Positions 39,756-49,471 of a stretch of 64,000 nt of DNA are shown piece by piece. Position 1 is the stretch's first letter. Every line of letters starts with the position of its first letter. Position numbers and translations under genes: made by a program. The notes under the pieces were generated by a model. That model had not been told where the DNA came from, did not search any database, and worked only from the letters and a program-made list of their open reading frames with translations. The DNA comes from Ascoidea asiatica (Eukaryota; Ascomycota; Saccharomycetes; Ascoideales; Ascoideaceae), in the NCBI GenBank assembly GCA_001600695.1, contig BCKQ01000009.1:248001-312000 (forward strand), read 5' to 3'.

Positions 39756-41409
39756 TTTTTATAGTGGTTTTTTATTAAATTGATTTAAGAATAGTTATGG
39801 GATTTGTTTGAATAATTGGTTTTAATTATTGTTGTGATTAATAATTGATAGTTTATGATTTATGATTTAAGAATTATGATTTATAATTTACAATTTTTTA
39901 ATTTAAAATTTATTCAAGAAAACGAGATTGTTTATATATCATTTGATTATAAAATATTTTATATTTATTTATCTTTGAATTTAAATATTTTTCATAAAAT
40001 ATATTTGATATGATTGATTAATTTTCCGAAAGTTCTTTTGAGTTTCTTCTTTTAATAAGTAACAGCCATTTCAAAAAAAATTAAAGCAAGTAACAAGGTA
40101 ATTAGAAATAAAATCATTATTGTAGATTAAAAATTTCAGATGTATAATATCCATTAGAATCAAAAAAATCAGATATGTAAAGTGATCGTAACCAAGAAAT
40201 AAAGCTCATCACTTATCATTTTTACTTCATAGTAATCGTAGTAATCACAGTAATCGTAGCAATTGGAGGTGACATTACTTCAGAGTTTCTGTAGCGAAAG
40301 TAAGTGGTAAAAATTAAAATCTACTCAAATATATCATCAAATCAACATAGAAAGCATAAGTTATTATTAGTTCAGCCTGTAGGCTTCTCCATTAAAATCA
40401 AAAAAAAAGAATGATTTGCATGGGAGATTAAAGCTGTTGATTTCCAAGATACTGAGTTTTATATATTTCTAAGCTATTTGATCAAGTTTAGTCAAGTTTA
40501 ATCAAGTTTGTTCAGGTTTGCTCACGTTTGTTTGATATCTTAAATGAGACTGAGAAATTTTGGGATTCTGGGATTTTGGGATTTGTAAAGGTTGAAATCA
40601 AGAAATTTTGAAATCATGAAATTTCAAGCAGAAGAGGAAATCAAAGATAAGAAATTATATTCCTCATCAGGAATCTGGACTGAAAGTGTCAGACCTAGAC
40701 TAAAGCTCATTTGATGAAGAAGATCACTGGAAAACGTTGAAGAGAGGAATTCTAACTCGATAAAACAATATCGAAGAAAGAGAGGAAACTGCAATCCATT
40801 TCTTAGAAGCTTATCAGTCTGATCTGTTGAATTTTATTATATGGGGTTCCTACTGTCGATGAATCAAATACAATTACAATCACGTATTATATTTTCACGT
40901 TTTATATTATATTCTCAGCTATCGCTGTCTGCTTTCTTTGTTCGCTTCCTTTACTGCTGGCAGTATCCTTCCGAGAGCCAGTCCCAGTTCATTGAATCTA
41001 TTGTACTGCAGAGTGTTTATTTTATTCTATTAATTTTGATTTAATATTTGTGATTATCATTTATCTTTTCCAGCTCTTTCAATTTCCATCGAGTGAGTGA
41101 TAACTGATAACTGATAAATGATAAATGATTGTTCACAAAGACCAGCAGCCGCTGCTGTGAACAAGAGGTCTTTTGCCGAGTAACGGCCCACTCTCTTTTT
41201 GCAGGTTTTTTCCCGTAGTTTTGAAAAATAGGTTTATTTTCATCCATTGATTTTATTTTCAATCTTATTTCTTCTTTATTATTGAACTCTCTTTCATTCA
41301 TTTATCATTGTTTCTTTCTTTAATTGGAAGCTATCAAAAGCCTGATAAACTTATTTCTATTCACATTCATTTTTAAATTCAACAGGAGATTACGAGTCTC
41401 AAACTCAAA
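39756..41409. promoter_or_regulatory. Divergent upstream region, oxygenase gene / DIA4
   Basis: 1654 bp. Near the oxygenase gene it is AT-rich with TATGATTTA-type repeats (about 39840-39890). A GTAATCGTAGTAATCAC-type repeat lies near 40232-40262. A 10-bp tandem repeat occupies 40481-40530, followed by GGGATT repeats (about 40560-40590) and GAAATC/GAAATT repeats. A GC-richer island runs from about 40900 to 41220. The short open frames here (67 and 86 codons) are not protein-like. Confidence 0.55.
40481..40530. repeat. 10-bp tandem repeat, 5 units
   Basis: ATCAAGTTTA, GTCAAGTTTA, ATCAAGTTTG, TTCAGGTTTG and CTCACGTTTG lie head to tail. The consensus is NTCAAGTTTR, with exactly one helical turn per unit. 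Confidence 0.95.
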
Positions 41410-42963
41410 ATGTTCAAGACCTCATTCTTAAGAGTTTCACCTCAAAGAACTTTATTGGTTAATTTAAGATATTTTTCAAATTCATTAAAATTTTTAAATC
41501 AAAATGTAGTTAATAAAAATACAACTACTTTAAAAAGACCTTCTCATGATATAAAATTTATTATAAAAAATTTAAATCAATATAAAGAAAGTATTGAAAA
41601 AAGAAATTTATCTTTAACCAATAATTTATTAACTTCAGAAAATTTAGATAAGATACCAATTTTATATTCAAAATTAAATTCATTAAATTTAGATAAAGCT
41701 TTATTAATTAAAAAAAGATCTGAAATTCAAAGTAATTTAAAATCTTCAAGTTTTAAAAAAAATTCCATTAGTAATAGTAATGAAAATGGGAATAAAGAAT
41801 TCCATTTTAAAAAATTGATTGAAATTAAAAATAAAAATAAATTTTTAGAAACTGAAATTAATGAATTAGAATTAAAACTTTATCAAATTTTAAATGTTTT
41901 ACCAAATTTAATAGATCCTTCTATTGAATCTAAACAAATCGTTGTGAATTACTTAAATTTTCCAATTAATAAAACTAATTCAAAATTAAATTCAAATTCA
42001 AATTTAATTGAAAAAGAAAATTTTTTAAATAATTCAATTGAATTTAAAGAAAATAAAGAAAATTTAAAATTTGATCATAAAGAAATTGGGGTTAAATTTA
42101 AATTAATGGATTTTCAAACAGCTTCAATAGTTTCAGGAACTTCATGGTATTATTTAATTAATGATGGTGCATTATTAGAACAAGCTTTAATTCAATATAC
42201 AATTAAAAAAGCAAGAAATCATGGATTTAATTTAGTTAGTCCACCAACAATTGTAAAAAGTGAAGTTGCAAATGCTTGTGGTTTTCAACCAAGAGATCAA
42301 AATAATGAAGAACAAATTTATCAAATAAGTAATGAAAGTAGTAATAATTTATGTTTAATTGGAACTGCAGAAATTCCACTTGCAGGTATGGGAATTAATA
42401 AAATTTTTAAATATAATTCATTACCTTATCGTAATGTTGGTATAAGTAGAAGTTTTAGAGCAGAAGCAGGAGCAAGAGGTAAAGATACAAAAGGACTTTA
42501 TAGAGTTCATGAATTTACAAAAATTGAATTATTTACATGGTGTAAAAAAGAAGAATCAAATTTAGAATTAGAAAAATTAAGAATTTTACAAGAAGATATA
42601 ATTTTAAATTTAGAAATTTTTTCAAGAGTTTTAAAAATGCCATTTAATGATTTAGGATCACCAGCTTTTAAAAAATATGATATTGAATCATGGATGCCAG
42701 GACGTGGTAAATGGGGAGAATTAACATCAAGTTCAAATTGTACAGATTATCAAAGTAGAAGATTAAATTGTAAATATATTGATGAAAAAAATAATAATAA
42801 AATTGAATTTATTCATACATTAAATGCAACAGGTATTGCAATTCCAAGAATTATTATAAGTTTAATTGAAAATAATTTTGATGAAAAAAATAATTGTATA
42901 TGGATTCCAAAAGTTTTAAGAGAATATATGGATGGTAGAGATAAAATTGAATATAAAGAATGA
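41410..42963 (+). CDS. DIA4: Mitochondrial seryl-tRNA synthetase
   Basis: 517-residue class II seryl-tRNA synthetase of the mitochondrial (Dia4) type. It charges mitochondrial tRNA-Ser. The N-terminus (MFKTSFLRVSPQRTLLVNLRYFSNS) is a typical mitochondrial presequence with an RYFS cleavage context. A coiled-coil tRNA-binding arm follows (about 45-160), then the catalytic core: SGTSWYYLINDGALLEQALI, TAEIPLAG, motif 2 FRAEAGARGKDTKGLYRVHEF (about 348-368), and motif 3 ATGIAIPRIII (about 472-482). The C-terminus has IPKVLREYMDG as in bacterial SerRS. The coiled-coil arm is Asn/Ser/Lys-rich and extended. The start is the only ATG that gives the presequence. Confidence 0.95.
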   Translation: MFKTSFLRVSPQRTLLVNLRYFSNSLKFLNQNVVNKNTTTLKRPSHDIKFIIKNLNQYKESIEKRNLSLTNNLLTSENLDKIPILYSKLNSLNLDKALLIKKRSEIQSNLKSSSFKKNSISNSNENGNKEFHFKKLIEIKNKNKFLETEINELELKLYQILNVLPNLIDPSIESKQIVVNYLNFPINKTNSKLNSNSNLIEKENFLNNSIEFKENKENLKFDHKEIGVKFKLMDFQTASIVSGTSWYYLINDGALLEQALIQYTIKKARNHGFNLVSPPTIVKSEVANACGFQPRDQNNEEQIYQISNESSNNLCLIGTAEIPLAGMGINKIFKYNSLPYRNVGISRSFRAEAGARGKDTKGLYRVHEFTKIELFTWCKKEESNLELEKLRILQEDIILNLEIFSRVLKMPFNDLGSPAFKKYDIESWMPGRGKWGELTSSSNCTDYQSRRLNCKYIDEKNNNKIEFIHTLNATGIAIPRIIISLIENNFDEKNNCIWIPKVLREYMDGRDKIEYKE

Positions 42964-42982
42964 ATAAGAACTTCTAGTGTAT

Positions 42983-42986
<4 letters not shown>

Positions 42987-43018
<32 letters not shown>
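42987..43018. repeat. (TA)n microsatellite
   Basis: About 16 TA dinucleotides immediately after the DIA4 stop. TATATA is the yeast polyadenylation efficiency element, so this may serve 3'-end formation for DIA4. Confidence 0.9.
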
Positions 43019-43021
<3 letters not shown>

Positions 43022-43161
43022 GATTGTGTAGATAAATAGAAAACATATAGAAAAATAAAAGACAAATAAAAGAATAAAACATTAAAGAGTAAGTATGTAG
43101 ATAAGTAAGGAACTTTATGTAAATATATACAGTATATATACAAGTAAAATATTATATTAAA

Positions 43162-44019
43162 TTAAATTGAATTTGAGATTGCATTATTAAGTTTTGATTT
43201 TTCATAATCAGTTGCTTTTTTAAGTAAATTTTTATAATTTTTCTTAATTTTCTTTTGATTATAATCATTTTCTATAAATACATTATTTAAATCAGAGAAT
43301 AATTGATGATTTATATAAATTGCATTTGGTAAATTTTCATTATAGCGAGAAGCTTCAAAAGATAATTTATTTAATAAAAACCAATTTTTTAAAGATGAAA
43401 TTGAATCAGAAGTTGATAAGATATAATCAGGAATTATGATACCTGAATTTATAGAAATTTTTTTAAAAAAATTGAATCTAAAATTTAAATTTGATAAAAT
43501 TGAATCATTAATTTCATTTAAATTTTTAATTTCATTTTCTTTAGTTTCTTTAGTTTCATTAAAAGATTTTATAATTATTGAATCTAATTGAGATTCAGAA
43601 TTAATTTTTTTTGAATTTAACCAATTTTTAATTTTAAAATTATTTAATTCTTTTGAAGTATAATTTTTTATTGGTTTTAAACCAATAATTTCTAAATCAT
43701 CAATATTAACAATTTTACCAGAAACTTCAGAATCTGAATCAGAATTATCTTTATTATTATTATGAGTATCTAAAGATAAAGAATTATCATCATTTGATTG
43801 TAATTCATTAATAAGTTGATTTGGATCTTTAATTTCAGGTTGTTTTGGAATAATATTTTCAGAATTTTTTTTACCTGTAAGTGAAGAAGTTTTTGCTTTT
43901 ATCCATGACATGAAATCATTATTGATTGAAGTTGAATGAATAGATCTTCTTACAGTTACAACTGGAATAGTAGTTCTTGTAAGAATTGAGGTGGCCCTTA
44001 TAGTAAACATGTTGAACAT
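43162..44019 (-). CDS. Mitochondrial protein, probable mitoribosomal mL50 (Mrpl13-like)
   Basis: 285 residues. The N-terminus MFNMFTIRATSILTRTTIPVVTVRRSIHSTS is a strong mitochondrial presequence (Arg-rich, no acids, RRSIHS cleavage context), followed by DFMSWIKAK. An acidic Asn/Asp linker (about 75-100) precedes a mixed region and a C-terminal block (about 195-275, SGIIIPDYILSTSDSISSLKNWF... LPNAIYINHQLFSDLNNVF). That block resembles the fungal mL50/Mrpl13 domain, but similarity is modest and I offer the name only as likely. The fallback call is a mitochondrial matrix protein of unknown function. A CACGTG box lies 153 bp upstream of the start, as is common for mitochondrial genes. Confidence 0.65.
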   Translation of the reverse strand: MFNMFTIRATSILTRTTIPVVTVRRSIHSTSINNDFMSWIKAKTSSLTGKKNSENIIPKQPEIKDPNQLINELQSNDDNSLSLDTHNNNKDNSDSDSEVSGKIVNIDDLEIIGLKPIKNYTSKELNNFKIKNWLNSKKINSESQLDSIIIKSFNETKETKENEIKNLNEINDSILSNLNFRFNFFKKISINSGIIIPDYILSTSDSISSLKNWFLLNKLSFEASRYNENLPNAIYINHQLFSDLNNVFIENDYNQKKIKKNYKNLLKKATDYEKSKLNNAISNSI

Positions 44020-44171
44020 GGTAATGAACTGGATGATATTGGTAATGTTGGTAATATTGATGATATTTATGAAATTGAATAAAGGTTTAAAAGTGAATAG
44101 TAATAATTATTGATCAGAAACAGAATTTTCACATCATTGGCAGAGAGAGAAACAAAGACATTGGAAGGTGT

Positions 44172-44177
44172 CACGTG
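44172..44177. promoter_or_regulatory. CACGTG (Cbf1-type) box
   Basis: GTGTCACGTGG lies 153 bp before the start of the mL50-like mitochondrial gene. It shares the context GTGTCACGTG with the MAS1 promoter box. Confidence 0.5.
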
Positions 44178-44393
44178 GAGCCAGGGCCTTAGAAGTGGTT
44201 TCCTGAAAAAAACGTGATCAAAACTGTAGGTCAGTAAAAACTAAAGAAAACACACCAAACGGATGAATAGCCACTAGTGCACCTATGCCACTGATGCCAT
44301 CTCTGCCTCTGCTGCCATAACCGCAGTTTCCTCTTCTTTCTTCCTTTCTTTCCTTTTCTTTGTTGTCTCTTCATTCTCACTTATTTCATCCTC

Positions 44394-44435
44394 GTTTCTT
44401 GTTTCTTGTTTCTTGTTTCTTGTTTCTTGTTTCTT
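44394..44435. repeat. 7-bp tandem repeat, 6 units
   Basis: Six consecutive GTTTCTT units in the RVS167 upstream region. Confidence 0.95.
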
Positions 44436-44753
44436 TTTGTTCTTCTCAGTCTCAGATGAGAATATTTCCTTCTGGCACGTATTCTTTTTTCATTCTTTAT
44501 TCTTTGTTTATTTTCAATGTGGCTTTGGTTTCGATTCTTTTTTCAATTGGAATTCGTTTTCAATTGACAATCCCAATTCAATTCCAATTCAATTCAATTC
44601 AAATTAATATATCAATAGAGAAAATCTTTTCCTATTAATTAATTTATTAATTCATTCTTTTATTTCTTCAATTACTTTAATTAATTCAATTCTTTTTATT
44701 ATCCTCCACAAAAAGAAATTAACTTTTAGATTAAATTTATTTTTAAAAAAAAA

Positions 44754-46079
44754 ATGAAAGGTTTTTCAAAATCAATTTCTAGAGCTCCACAAAATTTTCG
44801 TCAAAAATTTAATATTGGTAAAGAAACAATTGATTCTGAATATATTGAATCAAATAAAAAATTTTTAAATTTAGAAATTCAAATTAAAACTCTTGAAAAT
44901 GAATTAAATAGATTATTTAAATCAATTAATGATATGTTAGATTATCAATTAACTTTTTCAAATTCTATTCAACAATTATATAAACTAAATTCAAATTCAA
45001 ATTCAAATTCAAATAATAAATCATTTGAAGACATTAATGATGATAATAATAATGTGGAAATTGATTCAAATGCTTTAAAAACAATTCAATTAACTGATGA
45101 TTATAAAAAAATTGTTAATGATTTAAAATTACAATTAGAACCTGATATACAATTAATTCAAAATAATATTATAAAACCATGTAAATTTTTATTAAAAATT
45201 ATTAATTCAATTAAAAAAATTTCTTTAAAAAGAGATCATAAAAAATTAGATCTTGATCATTATTCAACTTCTTTAAATAAATATCAAAATAGATCAAATC
45301 AATCTCAATCTCAAACTCCAAGAGATATTCAAAAATTATCAAAAGCTCAATCAAATTTTCAAATTGCTGAAGAAGAATTTAATTATTATAATAATATTTT
45401 AAAATTAGATTTACCTGTTTTTTTTAATCAACAATTAAATCTTATACAACCATTATTTGTTTCTTTATATTTCATTCAATTATCTATTTTTTATACTTTA
45501 TATAATCATTTTCAATCTTTAAATTTAAATTTCTCAACAAATTTTAATAATGATTCAAATATTGATATTCAAAATTATAATAATCAAATGAATTCAGTTA
45601 AATTAGAACTTGATAATATGAAAATTACAAATTATAGATTAGGTTATGCTAAATCAAAACTGCATCTAGATTTAAGATCTCAATTTCAATCAACATCTCA
45701 ATCAACATCTCAATCAAATTCAAATTCAAATTCAAATTCAAATTCAAATTCAAATTCAAATTTCAATAGTAATAATTATAATAATAATCAATCTACTCAA
45801 GATATGAATTCTTCAAAAAGTTTCAATTCTTCAACAACTTCTTTACAAAATTCTAATAATAATTCTAATAATAATTCTAATTATAATTTAAACTCAAATA
45901 TTGAAACTTGTACTGCTTTATATAATTATTCTGCTCAAGCTCAAGGTGATTTATCTTTTAATCAAGGTTCTATAATTGAAATTGTTCAAAGAACCCCTGA
46001 TAATAATGGTTGGTGGACTGGAAAATTAAATGGTCAAATTGGTATATTTCCTGGTAATTATGTTAAACTTAATAAATAA
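44754..46079 (+). CDS. RVS167: Rvs167-type BAR/SH3 amphiphysin
   Basis: 441-residue amphiphysin homolog. The N-terminal motif KGFSKSISRAPQNFRQKF matches the start of yeast Rvs167. A BAR domain (about 1-300) senses and tubulates membranes at late endocytic sites; yeast Rvs167 works as a heterodimer with Rvs161. A Ser/Asn/Gln-rich linker (about 305-380) carries SN and STSQ tandem repeats in place of the Gly-Pro-Ala-rich region of S. cerevisiae. The C-terminal SH3 domain (about 383-439) has the ALYNYSAQ start, the WWTGKLNGQIGIFPGNYV core and the family end. Short Asn/Ser insertions interrupt the BAR helices, for example around 80-105. It is convergent with the MFS transporter gene across only 57 bp. 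Confidence 0.9.
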   Translation: MKGFSKSISRAPQNFRQKFNIGKETIDSEYIESNKKFLNLEIQIKTLENELNRLFKSINDMLDYQLTFSNSIQQLYKLNSNSNSNSNNKSFEDINDDNNNVEIDSNALKTIQLTDDYKKIVNDLKLQLEPDIQLIQNNIIKPCKFLLKIINSIKKISLKRDHKKLDLDHYSTSLNKYQNRSNQSQSQTPRDIQKLSKAQSNFQIAEEEFNYYNNILKLDLPVFFNQQLNLIQPLFVSLYFIQLSIFYTLYNHFQSLNLNFSTNFNNDSNIDIQNYNNQMNSVKLELDNMKITNYRLGYAKSKLHLDLRSQFQSTSQSTSQSNSNSNSNSNSNSNSNFNSNNYNNNQSTQDMNSSKSFNSSTTSLQNSNNNSNNNSNYNLNSNIETCTALYNYSAQAQGDLSFNQGSIIEIVQRTPDNNGWWTGKLNGQIGIFPGNYVKLNK

Positions 46080-46136
46080 TAACTTATATATTTATAATAT
46101 AAAATGAAGATAGATAAAGAGAGACAATATGTTTTT

Positions 46137-47816
46137 TTAAACAGTTTCTTGTAATTTATTTGCCTTATTTATAAGACTTACATTATTATTTATATTATCA
46201 TTTTCATTAGTCATTTCATCTTTATTATTATTACTTATCTCATTATTTTCTTCATTATCTTTTTCTTCATTATCAAAAGAACTTGATTTTCCAATTCTTA
46301 AAAAAAAACTTAAAATAAATGCTAAAGCTCCAACTCCAGTACCAAACCACCAAGCATTTTTAAATGCATCAAATAATTTATTTGGATCTGAATTACCTGT
46401 TGATGAAGAAAATTGAGGATATTTTGATGTAACTAAAGCACTTGAAATTGCTAATCCAACTGATGTACTTATTTGAATTACAGTATTAAATATTGCACTT
46501 GCTGTACTTCGTAAATTTTTTTTGACTGATGTTAAAGTAACTAAATTACAAACATTATATGCTAAATCTGCTCCAATTACACATAATATAAATGAAAAAA
46601 ATGGTCCTAACCAATAATTTCTATATTGATTTTTCATTGTTGCCCATAATAATACAGATCCAAAAAATCCAAAAGTTGAAATTATCATTAAAAATTCACT
46701 TTTTATTAAATGTAATGTTAAACCTGCAAAAATATTAACCATAATACCAACAATACCCATTGGTAATAAACATGCTACAGTTAATAATGGAGTATAATTT
46801 TTTATATCTAAAAAATATAAAACTGCATAATATTGTATAACACCTAAAAAATTTAACCAACATAATGAAATTATTATCATACATAATGAAAAATTTTTAT
46901 TTTTAAATAATTTTAATGGTAATAATGGAAATTTTGGTATATATTTTTCATAAATTATTAAAATAAATAATAAAAAAACACCAATTAGTAAAGTTATAAT
47001 AATATATGGAGTTTTCCAACCTTTTGAAGTTGCACCAGCTTGTGTTAAAGCAAATACAATTAATAAAAAACCAGATAATGATAATAAAGCTCCAATAAAA
47101 TCAATTTTTTTCAAATCTTTTAAATCAATAAATAAATTTCTTATAGAAATTTTAAATTTTTTAAAAATTGAATAATTATTTGAATCATAAATATGAGGTT
47201 TATCATTTGGAACTAAAAAAATAGCTAAGATTGATAAAATTGAGTAAAGAATTGCGAAAAAAAAATGAATTGCAGTCCAATCTATTAATTGAACACAAAT
47301 TGCAGCAATTATTAAACCAACTATTGAACCTAATGGAGCACCAGCAGCAAAAGTAGCTAAAGCAGCATTTTTTCTTCTTGAAGGATTATAAAGAGAAGAA
47401 ACAAGACCAGCAGAAGCAGGAGTTGCAGGAGATATCACAGCACCACTTAAAGCTCTACAAATACATAAACCAATAAATGAATTTGTCATAAATCCAGATA
47501 TTAAATTTAATAAACTATATAATAAATAACTTAAAATTAAACAATTTTTTCTACCAACAATATCAGCAATTGAACCAGACATTAATAAAAAAGCACCATT
47601 TGATAAAGATATTGAACCAACAGACCAAGTTAATGGACCACCTTGAATATTAAATTGATTTGAAATTGCTTGAATTGCAATTTGATAAGCACTACCAGCA
47701 ATTGCAGCTGCAGCTGGTGATGATGTAAAAATTAATATAACTATAATTTCTTGAAATGTTGAAGTAAATTGTTTTGGTCTTTCACCAAAATTTGAAACTG
47801 AATTTGAATTTTTCAT
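46137..47816 (-). CDS. MFS drug:H+ antiporter, Atr1-like (DHA2)
   Basis: 559 residues with about 14 hydrophobic helices, the layout of the DHA2 family of drug:proton antiporters. The first block (PAAAAIAGSAYQIAIQAI, about 32-50), the A-motif-like loop GSIADIVGRKN (about 81-91) and the C-motif-like stretch ISPATPASAGLVSSL followed by GAPLGSIVGLI are typical of Atr1/YMR279C-type exporters. Atr1 exports boric acid and gives aminotriazole resistance in S. cerevisiae, but the substrate here is unknown. The C-terminal cytosolic tail is Asn/Glu/Asp-rich. The protein is probably in the plasma membrane. It is divergent from the NDT80-like gene. Confidence 0.88.
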   Translation of the reverse strand: MKNSNSVSNFGERPKQFTSTFQEIIVILIFTSSPAAAAIAGSAYQIAIQAISNQFNIQGGPLTWSVGSISLSNGAFLLMSGSIADIVGRKNCLILSYLLYSLLNLISGFMTNSFIGLCICRALSGAVISPATPASAGLVSSLYNPSRRKNAALATFAAGAPLGSIVGLIIAAICVQLIDWTAIHFFFAILYSILSILAIFLVPNDKPHIYDSNNYSIFKKFKISIRNLFIDLKDLKKIDFIGALLSLSGFLLIVFALTQAGATSKGWKTPYIIITLLIGVFLLFILIIYEKYIPKFPLLPLKLFKNKNFSLCMIIISLCWLNFLGVIQYYAVLYFLDIKNYTPLLTVACLLPMGIVGIMVNIFAGLTLHLIKSEFLMIISTFGFFGSVLLWATMKNQYRNYWLGPFFSFILCVIGADLAYNVCNLVTLTSVKKNLRSTASAIFNTVIQISTSVGLAISSALVTSKYPQFSSSTGNSDPNKLFDAFKNAWWFGTGVGALAFILSFFLRIGKSSSFDNEEKDNEENNEISNNNKDEMTNENDNINNNVSLINKANKLQETV

Positions 47817-49471
47817 TTTTATTTTTGTTTAAATATGCAGATTATGTACAGTATGTACTAAAAGTAATACAAGTACACTTTGAATTAATTATTATGATAG
47901 TTTATGATAATTTATGATATTATATGATATAATATAAATAACATTGTAAAGAGAATCATTATAATTAGTATATAATATATATAAAATTATGATTATTCAA
48001 GATAATTTTGAATAAATAATTACATAGTAAATAATGTTAAAGGCTTAAAAGCATTTAAAAAGCAAAATAATAAAATTAAAAAATTGTAAACGATGATTGA
48101 AGAATTCGAGAAATAATTAGTAAACTCAGGTATTGATTTTATTTAGCCGTATTTTACTACTATTTTAGTAATCGTTGAGTTACCATAGTTAAGCTATCAT
48201 AGTTAAGCTAGCCATTCTCGGAGTTAAGACGCAGTTAATTCCTTAGGGTCTGAAACCGGAAATCAAAATGACATCGAGGGTGTTCAGTCACGTTCGTTCT
48301 CCCACTTTACTGAATTCTGACCGGAAACTGGATAAGTATTGTTTATTGAGTTACTCGCATAGTTAAAGATAAAGTATTTCTGAGTGAGTAAACAAATGAA
48401 AGTAAAATAACAAAAGTTATTCCAGTTCCAGTTGCAAGTGTTGTTTGTTCATGAATGAATGAATGCTTTTGTGTTCTGGGGAAGACTCCCAAGAAGACTT
48501 CCAAGAAGACTCTCAAGAAGATTCTCAAGAAGGCATTGGAGAAAAAAGATGGTGGGCCCGCTGCTTCTGCCACTGCCAGTTCTTCTTCTACAAGGGAGTT
48601 ATCGGGGAGCAGAGAAAAGATGGTTTTCAAGGTGTTTGCCAGTGCTTCTTTTTTAGAAGTGTTTGTGTTTTCTGAGAGAAGTTGTAACTTTAGAAATTTG
48701 CTTCTTTTTTGTTTGTAGCCACTGGTTCACTTACTTCTTTTCTCTCTTCTTTGCTCCCCTCTGGGCCATGGCAATCGTTTTCTAGCTTCTTCAACTTCTC
48801 AATGGATAATTTCATTGGCGATAATCAATGTCTTTTTTATGTTCTCTCTCTCATCATAAGAGCTAATATACTGTTTTTTAACTGAAGTAAATCTCTTCAT
48901 TATCTACAATTCATTATTTCATAAAAAGATCATTTCAATAATACAACTCCAGTTTCACTAAATTTTATATTATTATTTCCAATTTATGTTTAAAATCCTT
49001 CTTCAGCGTACAGTTATTTTTTTTTTTAAATCTTTTAGCGGTTACAAAAATTCATAACTTTCAATTGCAAAAAAAATTACTCTTCTATTTTCACTCATTA
49101 ATTAAAATTTTTTATTAAAAGTGATATCTGGGTTCTGTTATTTTTTATATAATAAGTGGTTATTATAAGGTATTTATTATAAGGTATTTATTAATTATTT
49201 TCAATATTTTCTTATTATTCAAAATTATACATTTTTATGTTTGAGCGTTTATTAACGTGTTTTTTCTAATCATGATGTCTAAAGATTATTATCAATTGTT
49301 GTTCATTTATTCATTCCTTCATCGATAAATTTATATTTCTCTATTAATATATTAAATTATTAATAAAAGTTTAAAAGAAATTAAAGGTTTTGGTATTTAT
49401 TATTTTCAAATATTCACTTTCAATCAAAGGAAATCAAATGTATATAAAACTCTGTTTTTTATCTATTAATA
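47817..49471. promoter_or_regulatory. Divergent upstream region, MFS gene / NDT80-like gene
   Basis: 1655 bp. Near the MFS gene are TTTATGATAAT repeats (about 47898-47935). GC-richer patches lie at about 48170-48310 and 48480-48620. A 12-bp tandem repeat starts at 48481 and keeps all three plus frames open. The remainder, about 48830-49470, is AT-rich and probably includes the NDT80 leader. TATATAAA occurs at 49441-49448, only 24 bp before the NDT80 ATG, so probably not its TATA box. Confidence 0.5.
48481..48528. repeat. 12-bp tandem repeat, 4 units
   Basis: GAAGACTCCCAA, GAAGACTTCCAA, GAAGACTCTCAA and GAAGATTCTCAA lie head to tail, followed by a partial fifth unit. One plus frame would read as (K-T-x-K)n in an 87-codon ORF, but neighbouring frames are open too. 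Confidence 0.9.

Larger units (their letters stand above)
44020..44753. promoter_or_regulatory. Divergent promoter, mL50-like gene / RVS167
   Basis: 734 bp. A CACGTG box (44172-44177, context GTGTCACGTGG) faces the mitochondrial gene. A GC-richer patch spans about 44160-44320. A pyrimidine-rich stretch follows with six 7-bp units, GTTTCTT, at 44394-44435. CAATTC repeats lie at about 44570-44600. Open frames of 64 and 92 codons follow from the repeats and are not called. Confidence 0.55.
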
